Shown here: piece by piece, positions 1 to 13,162 of the stretch
Layout: each line of letters starts with the position of its first letter
Numbering within the stretch: position 1 is the stretch's first letter
Assembly: GCF_963583255.1 (NCBI RefSeq)
Contig: NC_084818.1
Span: forward strand, 12,960,222-13,024,221
From: Pyrus communis
Lineage: Eukaryota; Streptophyta; Magnoliopsida; Rosales; Rosaceae
Length of the DNA stretch: 64,000 nucleotides
Reading direction: 5' to 3'
The notes under the pieces: generated by a model
Databases searched by the model: none
What the model was told of the DNA's origin: nothing
Seen by the model: the letters and a program-made list of their open reading frames with translations, nothing else
Made by a program: the position numbers and the translations under genes

Positions 1-836
1 AGTACAGTTTTGTTTTTGAATGGTTGTTGTTTTGGTTGTTTCCTGATATTTTAACTGTGATTGGGTTAAAATTGACATAAATTAGCGGGAGTAATGAGTA
101 TTGGCATTACCGTGATTGTTGATTCATATAGTTACAAAATGCAAATTTGGATATGTTGTGATTCTTGGATGAAATCTGAGATTGTGCAGATAAAGTTCCA
201 GAGTTCCATATTTTGAATTGCCTAGGTGAGTTTGAATACGAAATTGAGAGCCTTATTCTTAGACTTAGTGATCACTTCCATGATTCAATTAGTTAATCAT
301 TGCGTTTTCATACTCAAGTGGGAGAATGTTGGAGTATGATTATGAAACGTAATTGAAGAATAACTATAATATTGATTGAATTATTGACTGAAAAAATCTT
401 GATAATATGCTCGATTGAATCCTATGATTATAAGTACTTTCAATGTTCCATCGTGAAAAGGATTTAGATTCTGCGCTGATTGATTTTGTACACTTATAAT
501 ATGATAAGGTTATGTTTTAGAGTTCAACGCTAATTCTAATAGGAGAATGAGTTGGATTAATGTTGTATATAACCTTAATCACTACTCTTGCCAGGATTGC
601 TGCTCATCTTGTGTTGAATACCTATTATTCAAAGAGCTTTCTAGTTTTGCTAAAGAGGAGAAGATTGCTTGGTTGTGAAGCTGCTATGACTTCTTCCAAT
701 TCGAGTTCTGCAGGTATGTTCTTGACAATTTTTGTTCAAGTTTATAGCTTTGTTATTTAGTTTGATTCTTGGAGTGTTGGTGATTTAGTTGGCATATCAA
801 TGATATGTGATATAGTTCTTACAGTAGTGAGATACT
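1..836 (+). other. intergenic, one exon-like segment
   Basis: No complete gene is seen. Positions 595-713 look like an exon: a CCAG acceptor precedes it, a strong GTATGT donor follows, and one frame is open throughout, ending in a Ser-rich stretch that starts at an ATG (MTSSNSSSA). I find no partner exon downstream, where transposon-like sequence begins. It could be the end of a truncated gene or a chance match. I do not recognise the peptide. Confidence 0.2.
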
Positions 837-1228
837 TGTGTTAAAAAATTAACAACTTAAAAAATAAAATTTCTCACTATTTATATGACGACACGTGATG
901 TATTATCCATATTCCGGGCACAACAAAAAATTTCTCGGGAAGAAGGCCATGGGTAGTCCATACACAGCTCCTCTACTGGTACAGGAGAGATTTTTTTTTT
1001 GCAGGAGCCGGAGTAGGGTGTTTGTAAGAGGAATATGTAGTAGGTATGGGGTGGTTTTTGTATCTCTGGTTGTAGGCATTCTAGAAAAAATACTGAAAAT
1101 TTTGAAACCGACCGAACCCGTACCGAAACCAAACAAATCCCGAATTGACAATACCAAAACTTCGGTACCCGAAACCAAACCAATACCGAAAATTTCAATA
1201 CAAAATACGATATACGATATACGAAATA

Positions 1229-1264
<36 letters not shown>

Positions 1265-2300
1265 AATTATTATAGCCCGCTAGGCTTGGTTGAGATTTAA
1301 TCAACCTTTCAATAAAATTAAACCCTTTTCTCTCTCTCGACCTCAACTGTCTGTCTCTTTTGACTCCTCTGCCCAAAGCCAAAAGACTCAAGCTCTCCTC
1401 CTCCCCTAACTTCGTCGCCCAATACGCAGTCCACCCACACCACATCCACACCTATCTCTGATTCTCTTTCTCGAAACTCCTCTCAATCTTCATGAACTTG
1501 AGCTTTCAAGTTTTAACTAATTTTAAATTCATTTAGAATTTCGGTTTGTAACTTAATTTTTTACTTTTGTGTTTGTAACTTAACTTATTTCATTTTGGTT
1601 GCATGTTTAATTTAAGTAGTAGTTGTTAGTATAAAGATGGTAATTAGTAATGATGCATTGATACTAATGAACATGATTTGCTTGTAGTTTGTTACTATAA
1701 AATTATAAATTGTGCAAAGAAATGTGGTGATAAATAAAATTGGTATGAATTGGACTGACAAAATTGGCATGAATTGGTATGAATCGGGCGAACCAAATTG
1801 GTATGAATCAAATTAGGCTAACCAAACTAAGATAAGTTACACATTCAAAAGGCCCCAAAATTGGGCAAACCAAATTTCAACCCAAATCTAGATCAAATTA
1901 GAAAGCCCAAAAATTGGACCTAAAGGCCCATTCCTGATCCCAAACCGAAAAATCGAAATAATTTTTGTATCACTAAATTTCAAGAAACTAAAATTTTGGT
2001 TCAGTTTCGATTTTGAAAATTTCATCCTGAAAGTTTTTAGTTTGATTTTCGGTATTCAAGTATCGGTTTGGTATCTCGAACCGAACCAACCCTAGCTGTG
2101 GGAAATGTGGTCTGGTTTCCGGACCACAAAATTTCTCCTCAAGCAAATAAGGTATCAACTCAATATAAACAGGCTAATAAACTGCTTCAAAATTATTAGC
2201 GTTGGTGAATCACTGGTGGTTAGGGGTAGGCTTGTATACCTCTACAAGTCTTCCCATCTATTGAAAGAATGGACTGTCGTGCTAACCCCCTTTTCATAAA
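837..2300. repeat. decayed repeat sequence with TA microsatellite
   Basis: No gene is seen. Positions about 838-876 match, in inverted orientation, sequence near 26890-26950, so this is a dispersed repeat. Positions 1100-1200 and 1930-2095 are rich in CCGAACC/CCGAAAC words of the kind found at the edges of hAT-type elements, but I could not pair two ends. An uninterrupted (TA)n tract occupies 1231-1259. Confidence 0.4.
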
Positions 2301-3120
2301 AGAAATAAAAAAAAAACTTTCAAAAATTAGCACACTATAAACATCAATGATGGGTTTGCTACTTTAACACGCAATTTTTCCACATGTAAAACAATATTAG
2401 TTCGATTAGCCTCTAAACAATGATCATGCTTAACACTAAACATGTTGAAATCGATTCTTACCTTTTTTATTAAATAATAATGTGGTCACGTATCATGATC
2501 TATCATTGTGATATATATTATTTCTACTCACAACCAATCGGCTGATGCACTCAGATTGAAAGTTTGTTATTCTTCTCGGCCAGTTTACAGTTCGTGAAGC
2601 TCCTTGAGCTTAATTGAAGAGCATGAGGAGAAATTAAGGGGCTCGTTTGGTACCTCGTATGTTCAACGTTAAGAAAATATTATGCCACCTAGTACTGCAG
2701 TCTAATAGTATTGTTCTTTCACTTATAAGTAGGGTCAAATCCTCAAGGATTTTCATGTAAAAATATACAATCATATAACAAAAACTAGGAAGAAGGGTCA
2801 TGCGACCCTCTTGGCCTTCATTGGCTCCATCAATGCTTGTGAGCAAATAGTTCGTGGACGGCGAGTTTCATTACCAAACTATGATGACATTGCTCAATGT
2901 GAGGGTTAACCGAAATCCTCTACCCATTAGTATAAATATATCTGTCTTAAATAAACAAACATACATACAAACAAACATGCAAACAAAAGTACTTATTAGC
3001 AAAAGTGTTTCCTGCAAAAGCATTCCTAACAAACCCAAAACTTTGAAGGATAAAATTTGCGATCTGCATCGTAGCTAGGTAAGGGAGCCTCCAAGTTGAG
3101 GAATTTTTGGATTGGCTTAG
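2300..3120. repeat. AT-rich intergenic with degraded SINE-like copy
   Basis: No gene is seen. From about 2690 the sequence resembles the SINE annotated at 18699-18888: an AGTACTGCAGTCTAATAG start, then CAAATCCTC. It is interrupted, and resumes near 2857 with the SINE's distal part (a GGCGAGTTTCATTACCAAA-like stretch). It appears to be an older, split copy. Confidence 0.4.
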
Positions 3121-3440
3121 TTATGTAAAAGAGGTTATGGAGTTCAAGTACTTATAAATCCTTAAAATAAATATAACTAGAAAATAAGCCCGCGCGTTGC
3201 GGCAGGGAACCAACTGTTCCAGGCGTAATTGCATAAATAAGACACATTTAACCTGAACAAATTCAACACAATCATGAATGAACAGAGGGACACATGAGTG
3301 AATGAGGTCGATAAGATAAACAGCTTGACTTTTATATACATTCAACTGAGTTGACATGTAAAGACACTGCACAATTAGTAGGAAGAAACTGAACGTTCTT
3401 GATCACAAAGACATGGTTGCCAAAAAAAGTTATGTTTACA

Positions 3441-3810
3441 TAAGAAACAGAAGCAACATGCAGTTCACACATATTTTGCCCTTGTAGTTAAGATGGCAAT
3501 ATATGTGTCCAGCAGGGCAGGCACCTATTTCAGCAGTTAATAAAAAACATAGAAAGTGTTCAATACTTGTTCAAGTAGCTAATTTTCCAAGCACAAATGT
3601 TCAAAGCCAAAAATATGCAGAACCCATGTTTCCATATGAAAGAGAAGAAACAGAAGCAACATGCAGCTCACACTTATTTTGCCACTGCAATTACGATGGC
3701 AAAATATATGTCCTGCAGGCTAGGCACCTGTTTTAGCAGTTCACAAAAAACCAAACAAAAAAAAAGTTCCGTTCTTGTTTGAGCAGAGCTAGTCAAGCAC
3801 AGATGTTCAA
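3441..3810. repeat. direct tandem duplication, about 206 bp unit
   Basis: The segment beginning AAGAAACAGAAGCAACATG at about 3441 recurs at about 3647 and stays similar for roughly 160-200 bp, with several substitutions and small indels. A second, shorter duplication with a unit of about 60 bp and the core GCCACATGATTC lies at about 3885-3970. No coding potential is evident. Confidence 0.6.
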
Positions 3811-5949
3811 ACCAAAAAATTGAAAAGTCTCCCTTGGGTATGATCGACAAAACCACAACAAAGGTAGCTAGTTATGTTAATATCATGCCACATGATTCGA
3901 ATTAATTTATCATAACCATAGTCTGTAACACAGTGGAAATATCACGCCACATGATTCAAATTAATTTATCACTAATCTAAATCCTAAAATGGTAAAGGTG
4001 AGAAAATATACCTATCACCCTGCTCGCTGTGCTTTGTGTAATCCAAGTTCCACTGTGTGACCGTTTGCACACCTGCGTAACCTCCGGTGGCGAACACCCT
4101 GAAAAGGTTTAAATTGGCAGCAGATCGCCAATTAGAACTGAAAGGCAGAAACATCATTCCACATATTTCCACTGTGCTACAAATTCACTACTAAATAACA
4201 AAGATATTCAGACTTGAGCTCTTAAGTTGTCTTTTTTGAAAATTTCAAGCATATAGTGAAGAATCAAGATTGGTCCCTTGTAACTCAATTGAACAACACA
4301 CCTAACTAAGCAACACAGAAAACTTCTTTTTACGAAATTGTGTCTGATATTTCTTTTTCCATTTACATACACCCAGCGATCGGGAAAATGATAAGTCTAC
4401 TATACAGATGCAAAATAGTGGAAAATGAAGTGTGGAAGTTCGAGCAATAAAAAACTATGGATATGATGCGAATGTTTGTGAAATGAATAAATTTGAGATT
4501 AAGTTATACATACTGTATTTTGGAACTTGTAAAAATGATTCCAGAATTGATTGGGGCTGCCTTGGTATTCAGAATTTAAAAAACACAAATCCTGTCAAAA
4601 TCCACTTTCATGTGAGTCACAATTTTAAATTGGGTAACATGTAACGAGAATGTAAGGAAATCAGAGTATATAACTCATCCCTCCCTGCATAAACATTTAA
4701 AAAACCAAATGCCGGTTAGTGGAAAACCGAATTACCTGGCCAAATTCTTCATTTTATTCAAACAGCCATCTCCACTTGCTCTAAATAAAAAGGACGGAGT
4801 GTGTGAACCACAACAATTGCCATCTCCATTTGCCCTGCATGCAAAAGAGCAAAAGTGTACAGAGACGCTCTCATTTTTGCCTATGTACAAAGAATAATAG
4901 TGTACAGAGATGCTGTTATTTTTTGGAATTCACCAAACGGAATGACTGATGCATGCATATACATTATAAAACTTGATGACTCGAATGCATCAATGGTGCA
5001 CTAAAAAGGCGGTACGAACGGAATCAGACCCACAAATGCACCAATGCAGATAACACACATTGCGACATTAGAACTTGTATAAAAGATTATGTTCAAAAGA
5101 TATGAACGATTGTGTCATAGAAGATTAATACGTTTGAAATGGAAAATGGTAGGAAAACTTTCACATACATAATATAATTCACATACAAAAGATCAAAGTC
5201 TTTTTTTCTATCTACATGCAAAAATAAAGAAACAAAAGATTGACACATTCCAGTTAGGTAGTTTCTGTGGCTTTTGATTAACAGTCTACTTATATACAAA
5301 AAAGGTAAAGTAGTCGAACACAAATGAAAGAAAGACGGATCAAATTATTAAGAAATCTAAGTTAAAGTTGTTAAAATTCACCTTCATCAGTACAATTCAA
5401 ACTTCCACACATTTGTTCAAACATTTTACCAATTGTGCACACTGCTAATTGCCAAGCTAGCAGGATAATGAATTCCATGAACGAAAAAAAAAACGATACA
5501 CAACTTCAACTTACCATGCCAAAGAAGCTCCATAATAGTAGCTTCCTCCTTACTTTATGCTTCAAAAGCATTGCAACTGTGGATCCTAGAAATTATAAAA
5601 ATCCATCCAGTCCAGAGACAATGTAATAGTTGCGGGCAGGTGCAATCAAGAATCTAAGATATACTCAACAAATTAGCGATTCTATTATAATATCACACAA
5701 AAAAAAAAAAAAAAAAAAAAAGGATCAAATTTTAATTTAAAGAAAACAATCCATCTGTTAGACTGTTACGGATCGGACCAACCAAATAAGAATCTATTAA
5801 CATGATTTTCAACCTAACTATAAAAAGGAGCTTTATAACAGCACAATCAACATCATTTCAACCCAACTGAAAAGAAACTGATTGTACGTCATACGTTTAT
5901 AAACACGGACTAAATATATTAACTTTCATAACTAATTAAAAGCTTACAA

Positions 5950-6006
5950 ACGTCAGGTAAGAACATACTCAAAGTTTCCAAATGTCAGGTAAGAACATAC
6001 TCAAAA
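5950..6006. repeat. short tandem repeat, 32 bp x 2
   Basis: The word GTCAGGTAAGAACATACTC occurs twice, 32 bp apart, in otherwise featureless AT-rich sequence. Confidence 0.6.
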
Positions 6007-7858
6007 TAATGAATTTCACGATACATGTATAATGTATTTCAATTCACAAACCACAAAGAAAGTGAAATTCCCATTGCATCAAATGAAATTCAATCAGAAA
6101 AAAATGAAGAAAAACCCAGAAGAGCTATCCAAAAACTAAAAGAAAGCCACTTGCTGTTTAGCTCACCAACCCCATTGAATCAAAACAAATTCAATCAGAA
6201 AATAAAATATATTAATGCCACACATGTACAAAATGTTTGTGGGGATGAGCAATACCTTATCATGGCCATGTATAACTTAATCAAAGCAACATGACAATTC
6301 CTTAAGGATAAGATTATTTTTAACCATACACAAATTCACATGCTAGTCATTTGATACTTTTCACTAATTCTGCAAGTTGTATTTCTGTAAATGGGAATGA
6401 AAATGTAACTTTTGGTCTTATACTTTCAGAACCAATACACATCTCAAATGAGGGAGTCTCAAAAGTTGTTTCATTTATTTCATTCTAAAGAAATTTTTTG
6501 TTTGGACAGATATTCGAACACAATACTCTGTGATTGACACTCACTTAGACACCTTAGAAGAACTCACGTTTCTCTACCGCAAAAGGAGTTTAGCGATACG
6601 AAAAAACTACTTAATACCAAAAGCATAAACCACACTCAATACAATCAATAACTAAACTAAAAATATATTCAACAATTTATCAAAAACACCATCAAATTAA
6701 ATACATTTAAACCATAAAAACCAGAGGAACAAACCATATAATTAATGAGTGGTGAGTGCAGACTTTCTGGCATTCAGGGCACCAATCATCCTAACAGAGA
6801 ACACGTTTTGGTCCTCCTCCTTTGCCATTTCCTCCTCATCCCCTGCATCCCCATCATCTCCATGTTCCAACACTGTCTCGAGAAGCGCATCAGCAAACAC
6901 CAAGGAGGAAAAACTAATTATTTTTTTTAAGACAAATATTAGTACAATACAGAAATACATCATCTATAATAAGCAAACACGTGAATGCCTGAAAACACTA
7001 AAAGAACATAAAACAAATTGTATGATTGAACCCCTGAGTATTCGGTGGCTATAAGAATTACCTTTGTTCAACCGGTTGCAGATGTCTCCACTATTTTTTC
7101 TTCATATTGTTTTGACTCTTTTATTACTTCAATCTACAACCTCATGATCATTAAAAGCAAGAAATAATTGGAAAAAAAGTTGCTTATAATCTGTTTGTTA
7201 GGTGAAAAACTGCAAAAAGAGAAACAAAAAACTAAAATTAAAAGCAGGAAATAATATATTTTTACAGAGACATCCGTACAAAGATGAAGAAGTTATATAT
7301 ATTTTGGTGGTGTAAATTGCAAAAGAGAACCTGATTTTCTCTTGTACGTTGTTGATGTTTTCTTAATTAGAAAACGTCTCCTGATTCAGACTTCAGTACC
7401 TTAAACCAAAATGAGGAATACCTCCACATGAAAAAATTGTACTCTCCTACATTGAACTCCATAATCTTTTGGTAGACTATCTCATCAACAAATAGGAGGT
7501 ATCAGTTCAACCATGTATAAAGGAATAGAATTGAAGGAGGTCAACAATGTAATCCATTGATAACTCATATAGTCCATTGATAGCTTCATATTGTCTTGAA
7601 TCAATTCTTACTTACAATTAACAATATAGGTTGAATATTTATATGTATAAGCCATCAAATTACCTATCAGCACCCCCCAAAGAAACCCTTATGATGCCAC
7701 TAAGAAGCTTAAACCTGAATCAAAATGCCACTGTTTGACAAAAATAAACTCAATATTTACTAATTGAATGTAGACATTGTATTGCATAATATGCCTACTT
7801 CATATAATTACTAATAAAAGGAACAATTGCTTATCTTTATGGAACATCAATTTTCCAG

Positions 7859-8335
7859 GTGTCTGATGCATCAAGAAAGGCCAAAGACAATTGCAAGAGT
7901 AAAAAGGTTAAGTGCATGGCAGCAGTTCAGGGGAAGATCATTGTAGGGAGCAAGGACTCAAGCATACAAGTCAATTTAAAGGTCACGTATAAAGTAAATC
8001 ATGCACTCGTGCACTCATTAAAACAACATTACAAGGCATCTCACTGTATTTAGGAGTTTTCTATGATGAACAATTGGGCGCAAGAGATTAAAGCAGCAAT
8101 GATTTCCGGAAGCTGCAAAAAAGGCCCACCAATGCAATTGTCACGTACAAAGATTGCCTCTACAGTGGAAGTTCAATCGTGGAAGGTTCTAATTTGAAGG
8201 TAAGGATTACAATTAGAAGCTCACAGTGAGAGAAAGCCTTTCATTGATAAATAATATGCAGGAATGGGGAAGACACATCAAACCTCAAACTTCGCTAAAA
8301 CCTGGAAAAAGACACGTCAACTCAAGGTATTCCAA
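7859..8335 (+). pseudogene. LIN-like WD40 protein, fragment
   Basis: Three short exons with proper splice borders encode pieces that resemble the C-terminal WD40 region of plant LIN/CERBERUS-type E3 ubiquitin ligases. Exon 7859-7969 contains KKVKCMAAVQGKIIVGSKD and SSIQ. Exon 8054-8199 contains TNAIVTYKDCLYSGSSIVEG. The exon from 8262 contains EWGRHIKPQTSLKPGK. In intact relatives these blocks run in the same order. The second exon changes frame near 8100: its start is in one frame and its conserved end in another. No upstream U-box or further WD40 exons are visible, so this is a displaced, broken copy. The family assignment rests on remembered motif similarity. Confidence 0.6.
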
Positions 8336-9938
8336 AACATCCTTGGCAGGCTATAAATTTTCTTTTTCCTCTTCCTCATAACCTTACGTGCCAAAACAAC
8401 CAAGCCCAACAAATAAAGAACTAATTTTTCTGATTCAATAATAGCGTACATATTATCAAATTATCAATCAACAATTCACATATCATTAAGGGTTAAACAA
8501 ATAGATGAAGACTAAAAAACACATTTAATATATCCTTGCATTTCTATTTGAAGTCAGAGTACGTGGAAATCACATCAACAAATCAAAGCCCTAAATTTTT
8601 ATCATCCTGAACTGGAAAAATGTGTAAAATCTAAAAATTTTCACCACATCAAAATAATTACAAATTAAACCCCCTATTCTCTTTAGCTGATAATCAAAAC
8701 CAAATTAGTAAATTACTCAGCTAAAAGCCTTTTTTCAACGAAAACTCGGAAGGCAAGCATGAGTCCCTAATAATCCAAAATCACATCAAATGGAGGAAAG
8801 TGATATATCAGAATCGAATAATCATATACTAATGGAATTTTTTAACCTTAATTTATCTAATTATAGAAATAAAATAAAAAATTAGATCAAGAAAACCAAG
8901 AGCCATATACAATTTTGATGCAAAGAAAGCAAAGTTAGAATACCAAGAGCCAGATTATGCTATTATATCAGAGAAAACTGAGATGCAATGGAATATATAC
9001 AAATCTAATCCAAGAATGCAAACCAAAACCCTTACTTTCTGAGAGAAATTGGGATAGAACATCGTAGAGAGAAAGCAAGAGGAGAGATATACCTGGCTCT
9101 GGCTGGAATTGCTGGCGATGAATGTTTGGAGAGAAAAGCTTTACCTTTCACTCGCTTTTGATTCCTGTAGCCACAACAGACACATCGCTTGTGACAGTTT
9201 CCAAAGGGAATTCCTAATTCAAAATTCAACAATCTAAACCATAATTAACTCACAAATTAGTTCCATCAATATGATAGACATACCAAACTGTTAACAGACT
9301 AACAAAAGTAAACATAAACCCTCCCTAGAAATAGCCCAACGGTAGGATTATGCAGTTTGACTGTGCTGAACTAAAAAAGAAAAAAATCAAGTGATCAAAG
9401 CTAATCTAGAGCTTTCTCCGCTCCCAAACACAGCAAGAATCAGAACGTGAGTCATCAATTTCAAGAAATTCAGAGAGAGAAAGAAAGGGATAGAGTAGTA
9501 CAAACCTTAGATCGAGTGGCCTTGATCCTCTAGATTCCCTCATTATCGTAGCAGAAATCATCAAAAGCATATATACAATGACATTTTATCAGCTACTGGT
9601 TGGACTGTTTATTACCGGCCATAAACGGAGAAACAATTTGGTATAAGAATCTGATAAGAATCTCATTCCACAAAACTTCTTCAGTCCGGGCCTAAACAAC
9701 TGCAAGCAAAAAAATCCCCAAGATTACTTTCATCCAAATCATCCACCGCCATTAACAAAACCACGCCCTATATCTTCCTTCAGCTAAGATTAAAAGAGTG
9801 AACTTATCACCCAAATAAAATAGGTAGATTAACGAATATTTGTTAAAAAGTGGAGGAAATCAACAAAACCAATCAAACAATGAACTGTCAATAGAATAAA
9901 ATAACAAATCTAGATATCTTAATCAAAGTTTTTTCTTT

Positions 9939-9971
<33 letters not shown>

Positions 9972-11194
9972 GTCAAATGAAGACTTAAATCTCGCTCAAC
10001 ATTGTTTCTAATCGCAGCTTCCTCTCTACCTGTAAAGCATGGTTGTCTTAGCCAAACATACATTTTGATCATGCGGAATCGAGATGGAGATGTTGTCTTC
10101 TAACAATAGAAATGGAAGTTAAAATATTATTGAATCGTCGATTGTTGAAATTACCAATCAAATATAGATAAACCACCACCAGCAACCAAAACAGTTCTTC
10201 TTTTTTAAATGAAATTATACGCCTCTCACCCAAACAGCAACCAGTTCTTTTGAATAGCGCATCTGTAAAACACATGAGTACAGATATATTAAAGAGAGCA
10301 ACAATCACTAAATTTCTAACATCACCGGCATTCACAACATTAAGCATGTAGGGAAACTATTTCATATCATTTTAATTTTAGGTGACACAACTGATGCAAG
10401 AAAAGGTCGAGCAAGTAGCATGGCATCAAGAATAAAGGAAGATATTTAGGACGGATAAATTAAAAGTTTCTGTAAACCATTAAATTTATGCTTAGTGAGT
10501 ATACCAGAAGATCTGCGTGCAACGAAAGTACGGCAACCAGGGGTCTGTGGTTGGCTGGAGAACTCTGGAGACACAAAAATCTCAGGGTCTGTTAGTATAC
10601 CAGAAAATCTCAGAAATGCATATCAGTCCAAGGTCTCAAGTTCTTAGAGTGGGGAATTACTGATTAGAACAATTATTCTCTGCTCCTTTTTGGGTATGAA
10701 CTAATTAGCACAGTTAGCCGTAAAAGTACCAAACAAAAGCTCAATAATTATGCAATTTGAGTACGGATATAAAAGGAACACAATACTCAATAAAAGATAA
10801 AATTTATACAATTTCCAGAAAAACTCAATACTCAATAATATAAAAGGAACGCAATAAATGATTGAAGCAATATTATACACAACTTATGCAAAAAAAAAAA
10901 AAAACCAAAATTACAATCAAAGTATGGATTAATAATTACCTCAACAGTTAACGGAGCCAAAGCCAAACCCCAGAGCTTTGAAGGGCAGAAATGATCACAG
11001 AAACAGGAATAGTCCTTCTTCCTTCCCCACTGCTGCTGCTGCCACTTTCTCTCTGTAAAAACCAATTGGAAATTGTTTAGAGAGAGACAGAGAGGAGAGA
11101 GTGATGAGGATTGGACGAAAGAAGTATGTATAACCTAAAAGACATGAACGCTTGAATTCGAGTCCTAAATTGAAAACAGAAAGGAGGAGTGTAA

Positions 11195-11963
11195 GAGCAC
11201 TTCCAGTGTAGGAGCCCTTCCCCCTGGCTATTCACTATTTAATCCACCTTATGAACAGTAATTACCATTAATAAACAGTAATCACCTTTTGTATCTCCAC
11301 CGTTGCACTTGAATAGCCCCGGTAATTGGTAATAAAATATTAGTATTTTATTTATTTATAAAATAATTTTATTTGCAATCCAATCCCAATTGGCAGCTCC
11401 TCTCTCGTCCCTCCCTCCCTCTGTCTCATTCACTTTCCCAAATCCAATCCCAATTCGTTTTCTCAAGAATACAAAGAGGAGATTTTCTCTGCAAATTTGT
11501 GTGAGCTTTGAGAGGATGAAGGCTACGGAGGAAGTTGTGGAGGAAAAAGAAGAGGAGGACGAAGAAGACGAAGAAGAGGAGGACGCCGACGACAAATTTG
11601 TCCGAAGAAGAGGAGATTTTCTCTGCAAATTTGTCCGAGTCCGAGTCCAAATCCGACGACAGCGTACACGAAGAAGAGGAGGACGCCGACGAGGACGGCG
11701 ACGCGGATGAGGGCGAAGAGGACGACGATGACGAAGAAGATGACGACGATGACGAAGAAGAGGACGACGATGACGAAGAAGAGGACGACGACGTCAGCCC
11801 ACGTCAGACAGCCCTCGGGCACTCGGGCTAGCAGGAATCCACCGGCCTGGAGCTCGGGCTTGCTCGGGCTCGCTCGCCAGCCAACGCTGGACTTCCTCCC
11901 TCTGGCAATCAGGCACTGTTCCACGGCCTGTCCCTCGAGCAGTTGCTCCCGCTGGAGCTGCTC
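11195..11963. mobile_element. PIF/Harbinger-like inverted-repeat element with captured ORF
   Basis: The left end, GAGCACTTCCAGTGTAGGAGC, and the complement of the right end, GAGCAGCTCCAGCGGGAGC, form imperfect terminal inverted repeats. TAA stands directly outside both ends (11192-11194 and 11964-11966), as expected of the TWA target duplication of PIF/Harbinger elements. No transposase is visible inside. The cargo is an acidic reading frame (separate entry) followed by GC-rich sequence at about 11800-11960. The left inner border, with many TAATTACC-like words, is typical of a non-autonomous element. Confidence 0.6.
11390..11831 (+). pseudogene. acidic ORF with transit-peptide-like start, frameshifted
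   Basis: From the ATG at 11390 the frame encodes a Ser/Pro/Arg-rich N-terminus (MAAPLSSLPPSVSFTF) that resembles a chloroplast transit peptide, then a Glu/Asp-rich stretch. Near 11590 the acidic character moves into the frame of 11535-11831, which continues with LSESESKSDDSVHEEEE and long runs of D and E. The first frame turns Arg-rich there and stops at 11710, so one frameshift seems to separate two halves of one acidic protein. A stretch of about 24 bp containing GGAGATTTTCTCTGCAAAT is duplicated at about 11476 and 11610. It lies wholly inside an inverted-repeat transposon, suggesting a captured gene fragment. I cannot name the protein, and the acidic part could be a simple repeat read as protein. 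Confidence 0.35.
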
Positions 11964-12990
11964 TAAGGGTGGCTTACCCAGGTCAGAAGCGGTGATCACG
12001 TCAATGATTCAAATTATATTTAAATTGTCTTCTTTAGCTCTAAAACAACAAACCCAGAGGCCTAAAGTTGCATGAATGCAAAACTTAAAAATCCAAATTT
12101 CAGACTAATTAAAGAAAAACAGAAATATACAAAAATAAAAAATAAAAAAACCCAAAAGAAATCAAAACATATAATCAATAAATAGTTAATTAATTAATCA
12201 AATAAATACAATACCTGAATGCCCCGTTTGAACGACCCGACGCAAGAACCCGATAACCCATCACGGCAAGACCAGACATTTTAGAACTGACTGCGCAGTG
12301 AAAGGCCTTCGCCTGTGTGTCCTGAGTAGAACGGAGTGAATGGTGGTGGTTCTGTGGTGATGTTTCGCCGGAAAATGGGGGCGCTGGTGCGCCTCGGTGT
12401 TTACAGAGAAGAGAAAGAGGGAGGTCCAGGAGCTAGTAGTTGTTTGATGGAATTGAGGCTGCCGGAGTGGCGAGTTGTGATGTGGACTCAGGCCTCTCGG
12501 CCCCTGGGTTTTACGGAGAAGGTGAAGACGGTGAGGGTCGAGAGAGATGCAGAGTCTGAAAAAGAGTGAAAGAGAAAGGGTTATAGAGAGGCTGAGTGTG
12601 ACAGAGAAGATGGAAGTAAAACGCACCCAGATGATAGACGCGTGTGCTTAGTTCAGAATGGCAAGCCCGCAAATACCCAATGACAGATTTGTAAATAATC
12701 ACCAAAATCTTACAATCATAGAAGAAATACCAGCATGGCGATCATAGCTCGTCATATTCTGTGCCTCTTGTGTAAGGTACTCTGCTGCTTTATGCACAAT
12801 CTTTATTTGTATGACGGAATCCACAACTTTTTGGTTGGACATCACTTCCGTATGCCAACACAAGGAACTCTATTTCATCATCTATCGTCTCCACAACCCC
12901 GTGAGAATCACAACTGATATATTTCTTCATGTGTGTAACACCGAACACCCTTGTTAATCATGATGCCCTAAAAGAACCACCTTTCTTGTT

Positions 12991-13138
12991 GGGGTGTGCT
13001 ATCCACACATCTCATTTTACTTCTCACACACTCCTTGATAATTTATGTCTGTTGATCTTCTTCAATTCATCCGATCCAACGACTGAAAATTCAAAAGGTG
13101 TGTGAGAAGTAAAATGGGGTGTGTGGATATCACACCCC
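12991..13138. mobile_element. 148-bp MITE, hAT-like
   Basis: The ends are long inverted repeats: GGGGTGTGCTATCCACACA and, at the right, the complement GGGGTGTGATATCCACACA. The repeat continues into CTCATTTTACTTCTCACACAC. The 8-bp duplication TTCTTGTT flanks it exactly (12983-12990 and 13139-13146), which is the hAT signature. It sits inside the PP2C relic. Confidence 0.85.
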
Positions 13139-13162
13139 TTCTTGTTTATGACACTTTCTTAC

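Larger units (their letters stand above)
3984..11100 (-). other. possible spliced minus-strand transcript, unassigned
   Basis: Several minus-strand segments have the look of exons. One at about 4013-4099 (TTTTCAG before, GTATAT after) reads [20 protein letters not shown]. One at 6746-6890 is acidic and ends NARKSALTTH. One at about 9145-9212 reads CHKRCVCCGYRNQKR. Non-coding-like ones lie at about 9500-9535, 9620-9707, 10506-10550 and 10940-11090. I cannot link them into one continuous frame and do not recognise the peptides. They may belong to a multi-exon gene, a non-coding RNA or a decayed gene. The rest of this interval is AT-rich with a poly(A) run (5699-5721), a poly(T) run (9939-9970) and no further gene. 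Confidence 0.2.

Noticed and set aside
3441..3810. CRISPR-like spaced repeat
   Set aside because: Only two long units in plant nuclear DNA; a simple tandem duplication.
11523..11999. 158-codon minus-strand frame
   Set aside because: It is the antisense of the GAC/GAA-rich repeat; its Val/Phe runs follow from the acidic codons on the other strand.
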